Assembly: GCA_946481205.1 (NCBI GenBank)
Contig: CAMLNB010000199.1
Coordinates: forward strand, 1 to 6,615
Reading direction: 5' to 3'
Length of the DNA stretch: 6,615 bases
DNA from: an uncultured Kangiella sp.
Lineage (GTDB): Bacteria; Pseudomonadota; Gammaproteobacteria; Enterobacterales; DSM-103792
The notes beneath the pieces were generated by a model that did not search any database, was not told the origin of the DNA, and saw nothing but the letters and a program-made list of their open reading frames with translations. Position numbers and translations under genes: made by a program. This document shows, piece after piece, positions 1-5,867 of the stretch (within the stretch, counting starts at the first letter, position 1; the number at the start of each line of letters is the position of its first letter).

Positions 1-51
1 GGCTGGGCGACACTGACATCAAGCATAGACGCCAGTCAGGAATTTGTTGGC

Positions 52-1236
52 TCAAGCCAAACCGAGCGCCCGTCGGGCAATCCAGGCCTTGGCGTATTGA
101 TGATTGTTCAACATAGACATGCCGAGATTGCGGGCAATCACCGCCGGCAGTTCGCTGCGGGCAAATAGCTGACGGAAGCCGCCGACGACCGCCAGCATCA
201 GCGTATTGTCGGCGCGACGGGCGCGCTCAAATGGCCGCAGTACCGCGTGCACGCCGGGATCGAGCTGACGATTTTTGGCGGTGCCGAGCACCGTTTGCAA
301 CGCGGCCACGTCGGCCAGACTCAGATTCAAACCTTGGCCGGCGAGTGGATGCATGGTGTGCGCGGCATCGCCAAGCAGTAACAAACGCGCGCCGAGATAA
401 CGTTCGGCATGGCGCATCTTCAGCGGAAAACTGAGTCGCGGGGATTGCACACGGAGCGCGCCAAGCCGCGCTTCGAACGCACGCGTCAACGCGGCAGAAA
501 AAGCGGCATCATCGAGCGCCAGCATCGCCTCGGTCTGTGCCGGGGGTTGTGACCAGACGATCGAACATTGCTGCGGATCGGCGAGTGGCAACAGCGCCAA
601 CGGACCGTGTTCGGTGAAGCGTTGCCAGGCGGTTTGCTGATGCGGCTGTTCGCAGTGAATCTGCGCGACCAACGCGTGGTGATCGTAATCCTGTTCGCGC
701 AGACCAATGCCGGCTTGTTCGCGCAAACCGGACTGAGCGCCATCGGCTGCAATCAACAACTTGGCACGCAGGATCTGGCCATCATCCAAGGTCACCGTGC
801 TGTCGTCGCTACCAGCTTCGGCGCTCAGCACTTTCTTGCCGCGCAGGATCTGCACCGTGCGCTGTTGCTGCAACACGCTGAGCAATGCCGCTTCTATCGC
901 CGACAATTCGACGATATGGCCCAGATCCGGTTCACCAATTTCCTCGGCCTGAAAACAGATGGCACCGCTGCCCTGACCATCCCAAACCTGCATCGCGGTG
1001 TATGGGCTGATGCGACGCAGCGCAATGCCATCCCAGGCACCTACCTGCTGCAGCAAATGTTGGCTGGCACGGGTCAGCGCGACGACGCGGTTGTCGTAGT
1101 GTTCGCGCTGCCAACCGGGGCTGCTGGTACGGGCATCGACCACCGTCACGGCATAGCCTTGTTTGGCCAGTACTGCCGCCGTGGTCAAGCCGACCACGCC
1201 TGCTCCGGCGATCACAATCTCGCTTTGCCCTGCCAC
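52..1236 (-). CDS. ubiI: UbiI/VisC-like FAD-dependent ubiquinone hydroxylase
   Basis: A 394-residue flavoprotein monooxygenase of the UbiH/UbiF/UbiI/COQ6 family, which hydroxylates the aromatic ring of ubiquinone precursors; UbiI performs the C5 step in the Ubi complex. Seen in the sequence: the FAD dinucleotide-binding GAGVVG at residues 11-16 with ribose-binding Asp34, an ADG motif at 164-166, and GDAAHTMHPLAGQGLNL at 289-305. The stretches around 'QVWDG', 'LGHIVE', 'YDHHALVA' and 'CSIVWS' match E. coli UbiI as I remember it better than UbiF or UbiH, so the symbol is moderately secure. The length is normal for the family. The start is GTG (1234-1236), with AGAGGT at 1245-1250 placed 8 nt upstream. 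In E. coli ubiH precedes ubiI; here no ubiH lies upstream, and the gene has its own promoter and is divergent from the mipA-like gene. The alternatives are UbiF, UbiM or another family member. Confidence 0.9.
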   Translation of the reverse strand: MAGQSEIVIAGAGVVGLTTAAVLAKQGYAVTVVDARTSSPGWQREHYDNRVVALTRASQHLLQQVGAWDGIALRRISPYTAMQVWDGQGSGAICFQAEEIGEPDLGHIVELSAIEAALLSVLQQQRTVQILRGKKVLSAEAGSDDSTVTLDDGQILRAKLLIAADGAQSGLREQAGIGLREQDYDHHALVAQIHCEQPHQQTAWQRFTEHGPLALLPLADPQQCSIVWSQPPAQTEAMLALDDAAFSAALTRAFEARLGALRVQSPRLSFPLKMRHAERYLGARLLLLGDAAHTMHPLAGQGLNLSLADVAALQTVLGTAKNRQLDPGVHAVLRPFERARRADNTLMLAVVGGFRQLFARSELPAVIARNLGMSMLNNHQYAKAWIARRALGLA

Positions 1237-1244
1237 GGTGTTTT

Positions 1245-1250
1245 ACCTCT
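1245..1250 (-). promoter_or_regulatory. Shine-Dalgarno site setting the GTG start of the ubiI-like gene
   Basis: AGAGGT on the minus strand lies 8 nt before GTG 1236-1234. This supports a GTG start at the residue just before the FAD-binding strand (MAGQSEIVIAGAG). Confidence 0.7.
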
Positions 1251-1266
1251 GCCGAAAACAGGCGGC

Positions 1267-1295
1267 AGTATAGCGCTGGCCAGCCGGCATGACAG
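1267..1295 (-). promoter_or_regulatory. Predicted sigma-70 promoter of the ubiI-like gene
   Basis: On the minus strand, CTGTCA (-35, 1290-1295, 4/6 to consensus) is followed by a 17-nt spacer and TATACT (-10, 1267-1272, 5/6). The start of transcription would fall near 1260, giving a leader of about 24 nt that carries the Shine-Dalgarno site. The elements are read by eye; the promoter itself is inferred. A 6-bp inverted repeat (CTGCCG 1249-1254 / CGGCAG 1263-1268) overlaps the -10 and the start region and could be an operator or chance. Confidence 0.6.
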
Positions 1296-1361
1296 CACGC
1301 GGACGGCGTGCCAGACTGGCGACCCGATTTTGCCGATGCTTTTCGCTGGGAATCTACTGTC

Positions 1362-2288
1362 GTGAATCGCCTGTCTATTGCGGCCCTGCTTTGCTTGTGG
1401 GCTATTGCGCTGATATCGGTACCGGTTGCTGCCGTGGAGTTTGCGGATGCTGATAACGCGACGCCTGCCGAGGACGACCGCAAACTGGCCGAAAACGCGA
1501 ATACCGGCGAAGCCACCGAACCATCACCACACAGTGATGATGCCCAGTGGGAACTCGGCATTGGCGGCACGGCGGTGCATATCCCGCATTACATCGGTGC
1601 AGATCAAGCGCGCGATTACGCGCTGCCGTTTCCGTATTTTGTCTATCACGGCAAACGCTGGAATGTGGATCGCAATTTTATTTACGGCAAATTGCTGGAA
1701 CGCGGCGATCTGAAAATTGATCTGTCGCTGTCTGGCACGCCACCGGTCGATAGCGAAGACAACGACGCCCGCGAAGGCATGCCGGATCTGGATGCCACCG
1801 GCGAAATCGGCCCGTCAATTCAGTACAGCTGGCATCATGATGACGATACGGTGTGGCGCACCGATCTGGCGATTCGCAAAGTGATCAGCACCGATTTTCG
1901 CAGTCTCGATGATGCGGGTCACACTTTTTCACCGCAGGTTTACTTCAGTCAGCGCTGGCACGCTGCAGACGCCGCCCGCTGGCAGTTTGAAAGCACGCTT
2001 GGCCCGGTTTACGGCGACGACCGCTTTCATGATTTCTTCTATGAAGTGGCGCCACAATACGCAACAGCCGAACGCGAAGCGTACAGCCCGGATGGCGGTT
2101 TCGGCGGTTGGCGCTGGGCGGCGGGTATCACCCGGCGCAAGAATAATTTCTGGTTCGGCGCCTTTGTCCGCTATTACGATTTGAGCGACGCGGTGTTTGT
2201 CGACAGCCCACTGGTCAAGCACGAACATTCGCTGTTGGTGGGCGTGGCCTTTGCGTGGATTCTGCACTCCAACAAGACGAACTATTGA
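1362..2288 (+). CDS. MipA/OmpV-family outer-membrane protein
   Basis: A 308-residue secreted outer-membrane beta-barrel of the MipA/OmpV family. E. coli MipA is described as a scaffold binding the murein hydrolase MltA and the synthase PBP1B; other members are OmpV-like adhesin or immunogenic proteins, so the exact role here is open. Seen in the sequence: a signal peptide MNRLSIAALLCLWAIALISV with likely cleavage after VAA at 22-24, a hydrophilic acidic stretch at 26-61, then the barrel from Trp63 (WELGIGG...PHYIGADQARDYALPFPYFVYHGKRW...). That opening, a first strand followed by the 'PxYxGAdq...lPfP' turn, is the family signature. The barrel ends in GVAFAWIL followed by a short polar tail ending in Tyr. 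The frame is open from a GTG at 1308, but that start would put 18 polar residues before the signal peptide. GTG 1362 has GGGAA (1348-1352) 9 nt upstream and is preferred. Many homologues sit beside two-component genes; none is visible here. Confidence 0.85.
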   Translation: MNRLSIAALLCLWAIALISVPVAAVEFADADNATPAEDDRKLAENANTGEATEPSPHSDDAQWELGIGGTAVHIPHYIGADQARDYALPFPYFVYHGKRWNVDRNFIYGKLLERGDLKIDLSLSGTPPVDSEDNDAREGMPDLDATGEIGPSIQYSWHHDDDTVWRTDLAIRKVISTDFRSLDDAGHTFSPQVYFSQRWHAADAARWQFESTLGPVYGDDRFHDFFYEVAPQYATAEREAYSPDGGFGGWRWAAGITRRKNNFWFGAFVRYYDLSDAVFVDSPLVKHEHSLLVGVAFAWILHSNKTNY

Positions 2289-2297
2289 GGGATTGCA

Positions 2298-2350
2298 GGA
2301 GCGGCTTTAGCCGCGATTCGTTTCAGAGTAGTCGCGGCTAAAGCTGCTCC
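2298..2350. repeat. Inverted pair of REP hairpins (REPIN/BIME-like)
   Basis: The left arm GGAGCGGCTTTAGCCGCGA (2298-2316) and the right arm TCGCGGCTAAAGCTGCTCC (2332-2350) are reverse complements with one mismatch in 19, separated by a 15-nt loop. Each arm is itself palindromic (GCGGCT-TT-AGCCGC on the left, with one base changed on the right), so each can fold alone or both can form one long cruciform. This is the architecture of paired REP elements. The 'GGAGCGGCTTTAGCCGCGA' type is a common intergenic repeat in Pseudomonas and Xanthomonadaceae, from memory. The bases 5' of each hairpin are GCAG (plus strand) and GTGG (minus strand), near the usual GTAG. It starts 10 nt after the mipA-like stop, within the 3' untranslated region of convergent genes, the usual REP niche. 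Confidence 0.85.
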
Positions 2351-2375
2351 CACGACACCTGAATACCGAAAAACC

Positions 2376-2401
2376 AAACGCCACCCGAAGGTGGCGTTTT
2401 T
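2376..2401. terminator. Bidirectional Rho-independent terminator between the mipA-like gene and slyD
   Basis: A 10-bp perfect stem, AAACGCCACC (2376-2385) with GGTGGCGTTT (2390-2399), encloses the 4-nt loop CGAA. Reading plus, the stem runs into TTTTT (2397-2401), terminating the mipA-like gene. Reading minus, the loop is C(TTCG)G, the especially stable UUCG tetraloop, followed by TTTGGTTTTT, and it lies about 20 nt past the slyD stop. It therefore serves both convergent genes. Confidence 0.85.
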
Positions 2402-2419
2402 GTTCTCAAGCGCAATCGC

Positions 2420-2950
2420 TTAGTGACAGCCGCCACCGCAGCAATGATCGCCATCTTCTTCGTCATCGTGGTGGTGATGGCCACCGGCGCCATGGACATG
2501 GCCGTGGGCGATTTCTTCGGCGCTGGCATCACGCACTTCCACCACTTCGACAGCGAAGTGCAGCTCAACGCCGGCCAGTTCGTGGTTGCCGTCAACGGTG
2601 ATGCGGTCGTCTTCGACATCGGTCACGGTGATCACGACCGGGCCATTGCCGCCGGTGGCCTGGAATTGCATGCCGACCATGATTTCATCAATGCCGGTGA
2701 ACATGCTGCGCGGTAGGACCTGGACCAGATCTTCCATGCGCTCGCCATAGGCTTCGGCGGCCGGAATGACGGCATCGAACTTGTCGCCGACGCTTTTGCC
2801 GACCATCGCGTTTTCCAGACCCGGGATGATGTTGCCGCGGCCTTGAATGAACGCCAACGGCGCGTTGCCCTCGGAGCTGTCCAGCACATTGCCGGCCTTG
2901 TCGCGCAGGGTGTAATGGATGCTGACGACCTTTTGATCGGCAATTTGCAT
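2420..2950 (-). CDS. slyD: SlyD, FKBP-type peptidyl-prolyl isomerase with metal-binding tail
   Basis: A 176-residue cytoplasmic FKBP-type prolyl cis-trans isomerase and chaperone. E. coli SlyD also stores nickel and helps HypB mature [NiFe] hydrogenase. Seen in the sequence: the split FKBP fold at about 1-68 and 121-145 (SIHYTLRDKAGNVLDSS, PGLENAMVGKSVGD, AYGE at 67-70), the insert-in-flap chaperone domain at about 70-120, and the hallmark VDGNHELAG at 119-127. From residue 148 an AHGHVHGAGG-HHHH-DDEEDGD-HCCGGGCH tail carries 9 His, 3 Cys and 6 acidic residues, shorter than the E. coli tail but of the same design. ATG 2950 has GGAG (2959-2962) 8 nt upstream. The gene is a single unit, divergent from the M1 peptidase and closed by the UUCG terminator. 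No hydrogenase genes are present here, so a general chaperone or metal-buffer role is as likely as hydrogenase maturation. Confidence 0.95.
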   Translation of the reverse strand: MQIADQKVVSIHYTLRDKAGNVLDSSEGNAPLAFIQGRGNIIPGLENAMVGKSVGDKFDAVIPAAEAYGERMEDLVQVLPRSMFTGIDEIMVGMQFQATGGNGPVVITVTDVEDDRITVDGNHELAGVELHFAVEVVEVRDASAEEIAHGHVHGAGGHHHHDDEEDGDHCCGGGCH

Positions 2951-3049
2951 GGGAAAAGCTCCGGAAGCAGATAAGGAAAGGGCGATTCGGGCCCGGTCGG
3001 CACGCGGGGCCGGCCCAGGTCATCCCGGGGATGGCGCGAATCGGCCGGC

Positions 3050-3055
3050 ATTCTA
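3050..3055 (-). promoter_or_regulatory. Possible -10 element for slyD
   Basis: TAGAAT on the minus strand (5/6 to TATAAT) would place the transcript start near 3043, about 93 nt before the slyD ATG. No good -35 lies at 16-18 nt spacing. An activator-dependent promoter is possible, since the 3085-3097 palindrome would then sit at about -42 to -54. This is weak on its own. Confidence 0.3.
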
Positions 3056-3084
3056 CACCGACCGCTCAGGCGGCTGTAGCGCTG

Positions 3085-3097
3085 GGTCAAATTGACC
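3085..3097. promoter_or_regulatory. Perfect 13-base palindrome, possible operator
   Basis: GGTCAA-A-TTGACC is an exact inverted repeat around a single central A, located between the two divergent starts of slyD and the M1 peptidase. It stands out as AT-containing in a GC-rich stretch. It could bind a dimeric regulator, and TTGACC on each strand also resembles a -35 box, although no matching -10 follows on either strand. The identity of any binding protein is unknown. Confidence 0.35.
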
Positions 3098-3180
3098 GCA
3101 CACGGCCGCCGCTGACCGGGAACGGCCCAGTACGCGCGTGCTCGGAGCCGGTCGGCAGCCCGGCACTATTCCGGCCTGCC

Positions 3181-3209
3181 TCGACATCGCCGGCGCCCCT
3201 TCTTACCAT
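3181..3209 (+). promoter_or_regulatory. Candidate sigma-70 promoter of the M1 peptidase gene
   Basis: TCGACA (3181-3186, 5/6 to TTGACA), a 17-nt spacer and TACCAT (3204-3209, 4/6 to TATAAT). Transcription would begin near 3216, leaving about a 43-nt leader before ATG 3259. That fits the signal-peptide start and excludes the upstream in-frame starts, including ATG 3208. Read by eye only. Confidence 0.4.
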
Positions 3210-3258
3210 GCCTGCCTGTCTCTCGCGCCCGCACCCGCGGGCCCTACCGGACTTGCTG

Positions 3259-5115
3259 ATGAAAGCTTTGAACGCCCTGCTCGCCGCCAGCCTCACGCTT
3301 GGTGCTACCACTGCCGCCGTTGCCGATACCGGCCGCGACGTCCATTCCTACGCCGAACCGGACAAGGTGGTTACCGAGCACATCCACCTCGATCTGGATG
3401 TCGACTTCGCCGCCAAGCAGCTGCGCGGCAGCGCCACGCTGTCGCTTAAGCGCATCGCTACCGGCTACGACCAGCTGGTACTCGACAGCCGCGACCTGAC
3501 CATCAGCAAAGTCGAAACCGCGGCACCGAACGGCGCGTTCGCACCGACCAGCTTCACCGTCGACAAAGCAGACCCGGCGCTCGGCAGCGCCGTGCGCATC
3601 ACGCTGCCGACCGATGCCAAGTCGGTCAAGGTGAGCTACGCCAGCAGCCCGAACGCCTCCGGTCTGCAATGGCTGACGGCAAATCAAACTGCCGGCAAAA
3701 AACATCCGTTCATGTTCTCGCAGGCGCAGGCCATTCACGCCCGCAGCTTCATTCCGCTGCAAGACACGCCGAAAATCCGCGTGACCTATTCGGCGGTGAT
3801 TCGCACCCCGAAAGAACTGCGTGCGGTGATGAGCGCCGACAACGACGCCAGCCAACCGACGAACGGCGAATACAAGTTCAAGATGCCGCAACCGATTCCG
3901 TCGTATCTGATCGCCATCGCCGCCGGCGATCTGGCGTTCAAACCGATGAGCGCGCGCACCGGCGTCTGGGCTGAGCCGATGACACTCGATGCGGCCGTGA
4001 AAGAATTCGCCGACACCGAAAGCATGATCGTCGCCGCCGAAAAGCTGTACGGTCCGTATGTCTGGGGCCGTTACGACCTGCTGATTCTGCCGCCGTCGTT
4101 CCCGTTTGGTGGCATGGAAAATCCGCGGCTGTCGTTCATCACCCCGACCGTCATCGCCGGCGATAAATCGCTGGTCAGCCTGATCGCACATGAACTGGCG
4201 CACTCCTGGTCCGGCAACCTGGTCACCAATGCCACCTGGCGCGATCTCTGGCTCAACGAAGGCTTCACCACCTACGTTGAAAACCGGATCATGGAAGAAG
4301 TCTATGGCCGTGACCGCGCCATGATGGAACAAACGCTGGGCCGTCATGATCTGCTGGAAGATTTCGCCAAAGTCGACGAGAAAGATCGCGCCCTCGCCAT
4401 CGACATGACCGGCCGCGATCCGGATGACGCCTTCAGTCGGGTGCCGTACGACAAAGGCGCCGCGCTGCTGTTCTACCTCGAAGACAAATACGGCCGCGAC
4501 AAATTCGACGCCTTCGTCAAAGGTTATTTCGCTGCCTACAAATTCAAGACGCTGACCACCGAAGAGTTCGTCGCCTACGCCGACAAGGAACTGATCAAGA
4601 AAAACCAGCGCGGCATCAAGTTGCCGAAACTGAAAGAGTGGATTTACCAACCGGGTCTGCCGGAGGATGCACCGCAACCGGAGTCACCGGCTTTTGCTGC
4701 CGTTGACGAACAACTCGCAGGCTTCACCAGCGGCAAACTTGCCGCCAACCGGATTCAAGCCAAGAACTGGACCACCCACGAATGGCTGCGCTTCCTGAAC
4801 GGCTTTGCCAACAAACCCACCGTCGCGCAGATGCAGGCCCTCGACGCGGCGTTCAAACTGACTCAGACCGGCAACAACGAGATCGCCCACGTCTGGCTGC
4901 GCGCCGCGATCAAAGCCGATTACAAGCCGGCCTTCCCGCGCTTGGAGCAGTACTTGATCAACATTGGCCGCCGCAAGCTGGTCATCCCGCTGTACAACCT
5001 GCTCGCGCAAACCCCGGCCAACAAAGCCTGGGCAATTGAAGTGTTCAAGAAAGCCGAACCGGGTTATCACCCGCTGACGATTGGCTCGGCGAAGAAAGAG
5101 TTGGGGTTGAATTGA
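3259..5115 (+). CDS. Secreted M1 zinc aminopeptidase, LTA4-hydrolase/aminopeptidase-B type
   Basis: A 618-residue zinc metallopeptidase of family M1 that removes N-terminal residues from peptides, here exported. Seen in the sequence: a signal peptide at 1-22 (MKALNALLAASLTLGATTAAVA, cleavage after AVA), an N-terminal beta-saddle domain at about 30-225, a catalytic domain with GGMEN at 284-288 and HELAH at 311-315 followed 18 residues later by Glu334 (zinc ligands His311, His315, Glu334; general base Glu312), Tyr397 in VPYDKG as proton donor, then the 'WIYQPGLP' junction and a helical C-terminal domain. GRRKL at 570-574 keeps the Arg/Lys pair (571, 573) that corresponds to human LTA4H Arg563/Lys565, which bind the substrate carboxylate. 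The end, YHPLTIGSAKKELGLN, also matches that family. Phe392 replaces human Tyr378. Length is near the 610 of human LTA4H plus a leader. The ribosome site is weak (CCGGA, 7 nt before ATG), so the start rests mainly on the signal peptide. No partner genes; its own terminator follows. Confidence 0.93.
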   Translation: MKALNALLAASLTLGATTAAVADTGRDVHSYAEPDKVVTEHIHLDLDVDFAAKQLRGSATLSLKRIATGYDQLVLDSRDLTISKVETAAPNGAFAPTSFTVDKADPALGSAVRITLPTDAKSVKVSYASSPNASGLQWLTANQTAGKKHPFMFSQAQAIHARSFIPLQDTPKIRVTYSAVIRTPKELRAVMSADNDASQPTNGEYKFKMPQPIPSYLIAIAAGDLAFKPMSARTGVWAEPMTLDAAVKEFADTESMIVAAEKLYGPYVWGRYDLLILPPSFPFGGMENPRLSFITPTVIAGDKSLVSLIAHELAHSWSGNLVTNATWRDLWLNEGFTTYVENRIMEEVYGRDRAMMEQTLGRHDLLEDFAKVDEKDRALAIDMTGRDPDDAFSRVPYDKGAALLFYLEDKYGRDKFDAFVKGYFAAYKFKTLTTEEFVAYADKELIKKNQRGIKLPKLKEWIYQPGLPEDAPQPESPAFAAVDEQLAGFTSGKLAANRIQAKNWTTHEWLRFLNGFANKPTVAQMQALDAAFKLTQTGNNEIAHVWLRAAIKADYKPAFPRLEQYLINIGRRKLVIPLYNLLAQTPANKAWAIEVFKKAEPGYHPLTIGSAKKELGLN

Positions 5116-5120
5116 AACTC

Positions 5121-5153
5121 AGTAAAAAGGCGACCGATGGTCGCCTTTTTACT
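5121..5153. terminator. Strong bidirectional terminator after the M1 peptidase
   Basis: A perfect 15-bp stem, AGTAAAAAGGCGACC (5121-5135) with GGTCGCCTTTTTACT (5139-5153), and a 3-nt loop GAT. The T-run inside the right arm ends the plus-strand peptidase message, starting 5 nt after its stop codon. The A-run of the left arm becomes a T-run for minus-strand transcripts arriving from the barrel gene that ends at 5220. The 66 bases between 5154 and 5219 show no other feature apart from short palindromes (TTCGAA, CTACGTAG). Confidence 0.88.
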
Positions 5154-5219
5154 CGCTCCAGTTCGAACGATAACGACCATACCTCGGACATCACCGCGTT
5201 CTACGTAGATTCCTCAGGT

Positions 5220-5759
5220 TCAGAATCGGATATGCACACTCGTCAGATACGTATCATCAAATTGCTCGCTACGTCGATATATCATCTGCACACCCAAATA
5301 CTTGCTAAAATTCCAGCTGCCACCAATATCGTACAGCATTTCCCGGGACTCCAGCCCAGTGCCAAAATCTGAGTCGACATCCCACTCCATTTGGGAGGCG
5401 CGGCCGAAAACCTGAATGTTATCCGTGATCGGATATTGCCCTTGGACACCATAAGCCCAACCTGGCAAGTCATAGCTAACATTGCTAACTGGATCTACAC
5501 AGACCCAACCTGGAGGACACTCCTGTGCTTGATAGTAAGACAGCCCTTTTACCTCAATCCGTTCAACTGCAAAACCAAGATATCGGTTTGGCTGCCACGC
5601 CAAAGTCAAAGCAGAAGAGTCTCCATCAGTATCGGAGCCATAGTAAGCTCCCGATACATCCATAGCACCGAAGCTGTAGGCCAAACGCCACTCCGCTTGA
5701 GCACTAGCAGCACTTATGAAGCCCACAACACAAAATAGCACACGCATTTTACCTTTCAT
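5220..5759 (-). CDS. Small outer-membrane beta-barrel protein, unassigned
   Basis: A 179-residue precursor with a signal peptide MKGKMRVLFCVVGFISAASAQA (cleavage after AQA, 20-22), leaving about 157 residues. The mature part alternates polar and hydrophobic residues with aromatic girdles, has many Gly/Tyr/Trp and acidic turns (YYGSDTDGDSSALTLAW, QYPITDNIQVFGRASQMEW, YDIGGSWNFSKYLGVQMIYRR) and ends in VHIRF, a C-terminal Phe as in the BAM recognition signal. This fits an eight-strand OmpA/OmpW-like or 'OMP_b-brl' barrel. No periplasmic domain follows, so it is not a full OmpA. Cys81 and Cys87 in one loop (ECPPGWVC) could form a disulfide. The frame extends to ATG 5810, but ATG 5759 has AAGGAG (5767-5772) 7 nt upstream and the predicted promoter lies inside the extension. 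Its G+C is visibly below its neighbours (26/60 in 5221-5280), suggesting acquisition. I do not recognise a specific function. Confidence 0.78.
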   Translation of the reverse strand: MKGKMRVLFCVVGFISAASAQAEWRLAYSFGAMDVSGAYYGSDTDGDSSALTLAWQPNRYLGFAVERIEVKGLSYYQAQECPPGWVCVDPVSNVSYDLPGWAYGVQGQYPITDNIQVFGRASQMEWDVDSDFGTGLESREMLYDIGGSWNFSKYLGVQMIYRRSEQFDDTYLTSVHIRF

Positions 5760-5766
5760 TCTCAAT

Positions 5767-5772
5767 CTCCTT
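5767..5772 (-). promoter_or_regulatory. Shine-Dalgarno site of the small barrel gene
   Basis: AAGGAG on the minus strand, 7 nt before ATG 5759-5757. It fixes the start at the signal peptide and not at ATG 5810 or at the internal Met5. Confidence 0.8.
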
Positions 5773-5795
5773 GATCCAGGACCTCTTACGGCACA

Positions 5796-5824
5796 ATAAT
5801 CGAACGGCATTGCACCGGATTCAA
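5796..5824 (-). promoter_or_regulatory. Predicted sigma-70 promoter of the small barrel gene
   Basis: On the minus strand, TTGAAT (-35, 5819-5824, 4/6), a 17-nt spacer and GATTAT (-10, 5796-5801, 4/6). Transcription would start near 5789, giving a leader of about 30 nt with the AAGGAG site. The -35 lies directly beside the REP-like hairpin at 5828-5865, so the barrel gene seems transcribed separately from the transposase gene. Confidence 0.45.
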
Positions 5825-5827
5825 ATC

Positions 5828-5865
5828 AATACAGCGCAATGCGCTTGCGCTTATTGACGCCCTAC
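5828..5865 (-). repeat. REP-like hairpin A, downstream of the RAYT gene
   Basis: On the minus strand this begins with GTAG (rc of 5862-5865), the tetranucleotide typical of REP elements, 2 nt after the transposase stop. The core AGCGCAA (5833-5839) pairs perfectly with TTGCGCT (5845-5851) around a 5-nt loop. The stem extends through CAATA (5827-5831) with TATTG (5852-5856), leaving one bulged C. An alternative fold pairs GCG-CAAT with ATTG-(A)-CGC. The first 22 bases match hairpin B (6430-6451) at 18 positions, in the same orientation. No T-run follows, so a repeat is a better call than a terminator. Confidence 0.7.
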
Positions 5866-5867
5866 TT

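Larger units (their letters stand above)
2951..3258. other. Divergent intergenic control region between slyD and the M1 peptidase
   Basis: This 308-base GC-rich stretch shows no convincing gene. The peptidase frame stays open back to 3031, but that extension is low-complexity Pro/Arg/Ala-rich and precedes a clear signal peptide, so it is treated as noncoding. It holds the slyD ribosome site (GGAG, 2959-2962), a weak minus-strand -10 (TAGAAT, 3050-3055), a 13-base palindrome (3085-3097) and a candidate plus-strand promoter (3181-3209). No RNA gene or riboswitch was recognised. Confidence 0.6.

Noticed and set aside
1..26. Possible start of a next minus-strand gene (ATG at 26-24, MLDVSVAQ)
   Set aside because: Only eight codons are visible, with no clear ribosome site in the 25-nt gap; they do not resemble GcvT, the neighbour of ubiI in E. 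coli.
47..60. TTGGCT-CA-AGCCAA palindrome at the ubiI-like stop codon
   Set aside because: The stem is only 6 bp with a 2-nt loop, lies within the last codons and has no T-run, so it is not a convincing terminator.
1330..1358. TTGCCG-17-TCTACT as a promoter for the mipA-like gene
   Set aside because: It would start transcription at or inside the GTG 1362 start codon, leaving no leader for its ribosome site. I could not find a better promoter for this gene.
568..1365. 265-codon plus-strand open frame antisense to the ubiI-like gene
   Set aside because: It mirrors the hydroxylase frame, has no ribosome site or recognisable domain, and its composition is that of a reverse-strand shadow of GC-rich coding sequence.
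3031..3258. N-terminal extension of the M1 peptidase frame, including ATG 3208
   Set aside because: It would bury the signal peptide behind a Pro/Arg-rich stretch, has no ribosome site, and overlaps the predicted promoter.
3244..4677. 477-codon minus-strand open frame antisense to the M1 peptidase
   Set aside because: Long, but it lies fully against a gene with intact catalytic motifs. Its translation is rich in Gly/Arg/Val/Phe with no motif, as expected from antisense of codons biased to G/C third positions.
5112..5372. 86-codon plus-strand open frame after the M1 peptidase
   Set aside because: It runs through a perfect terminator stem and antisense to the barrel gene, and has no domain.
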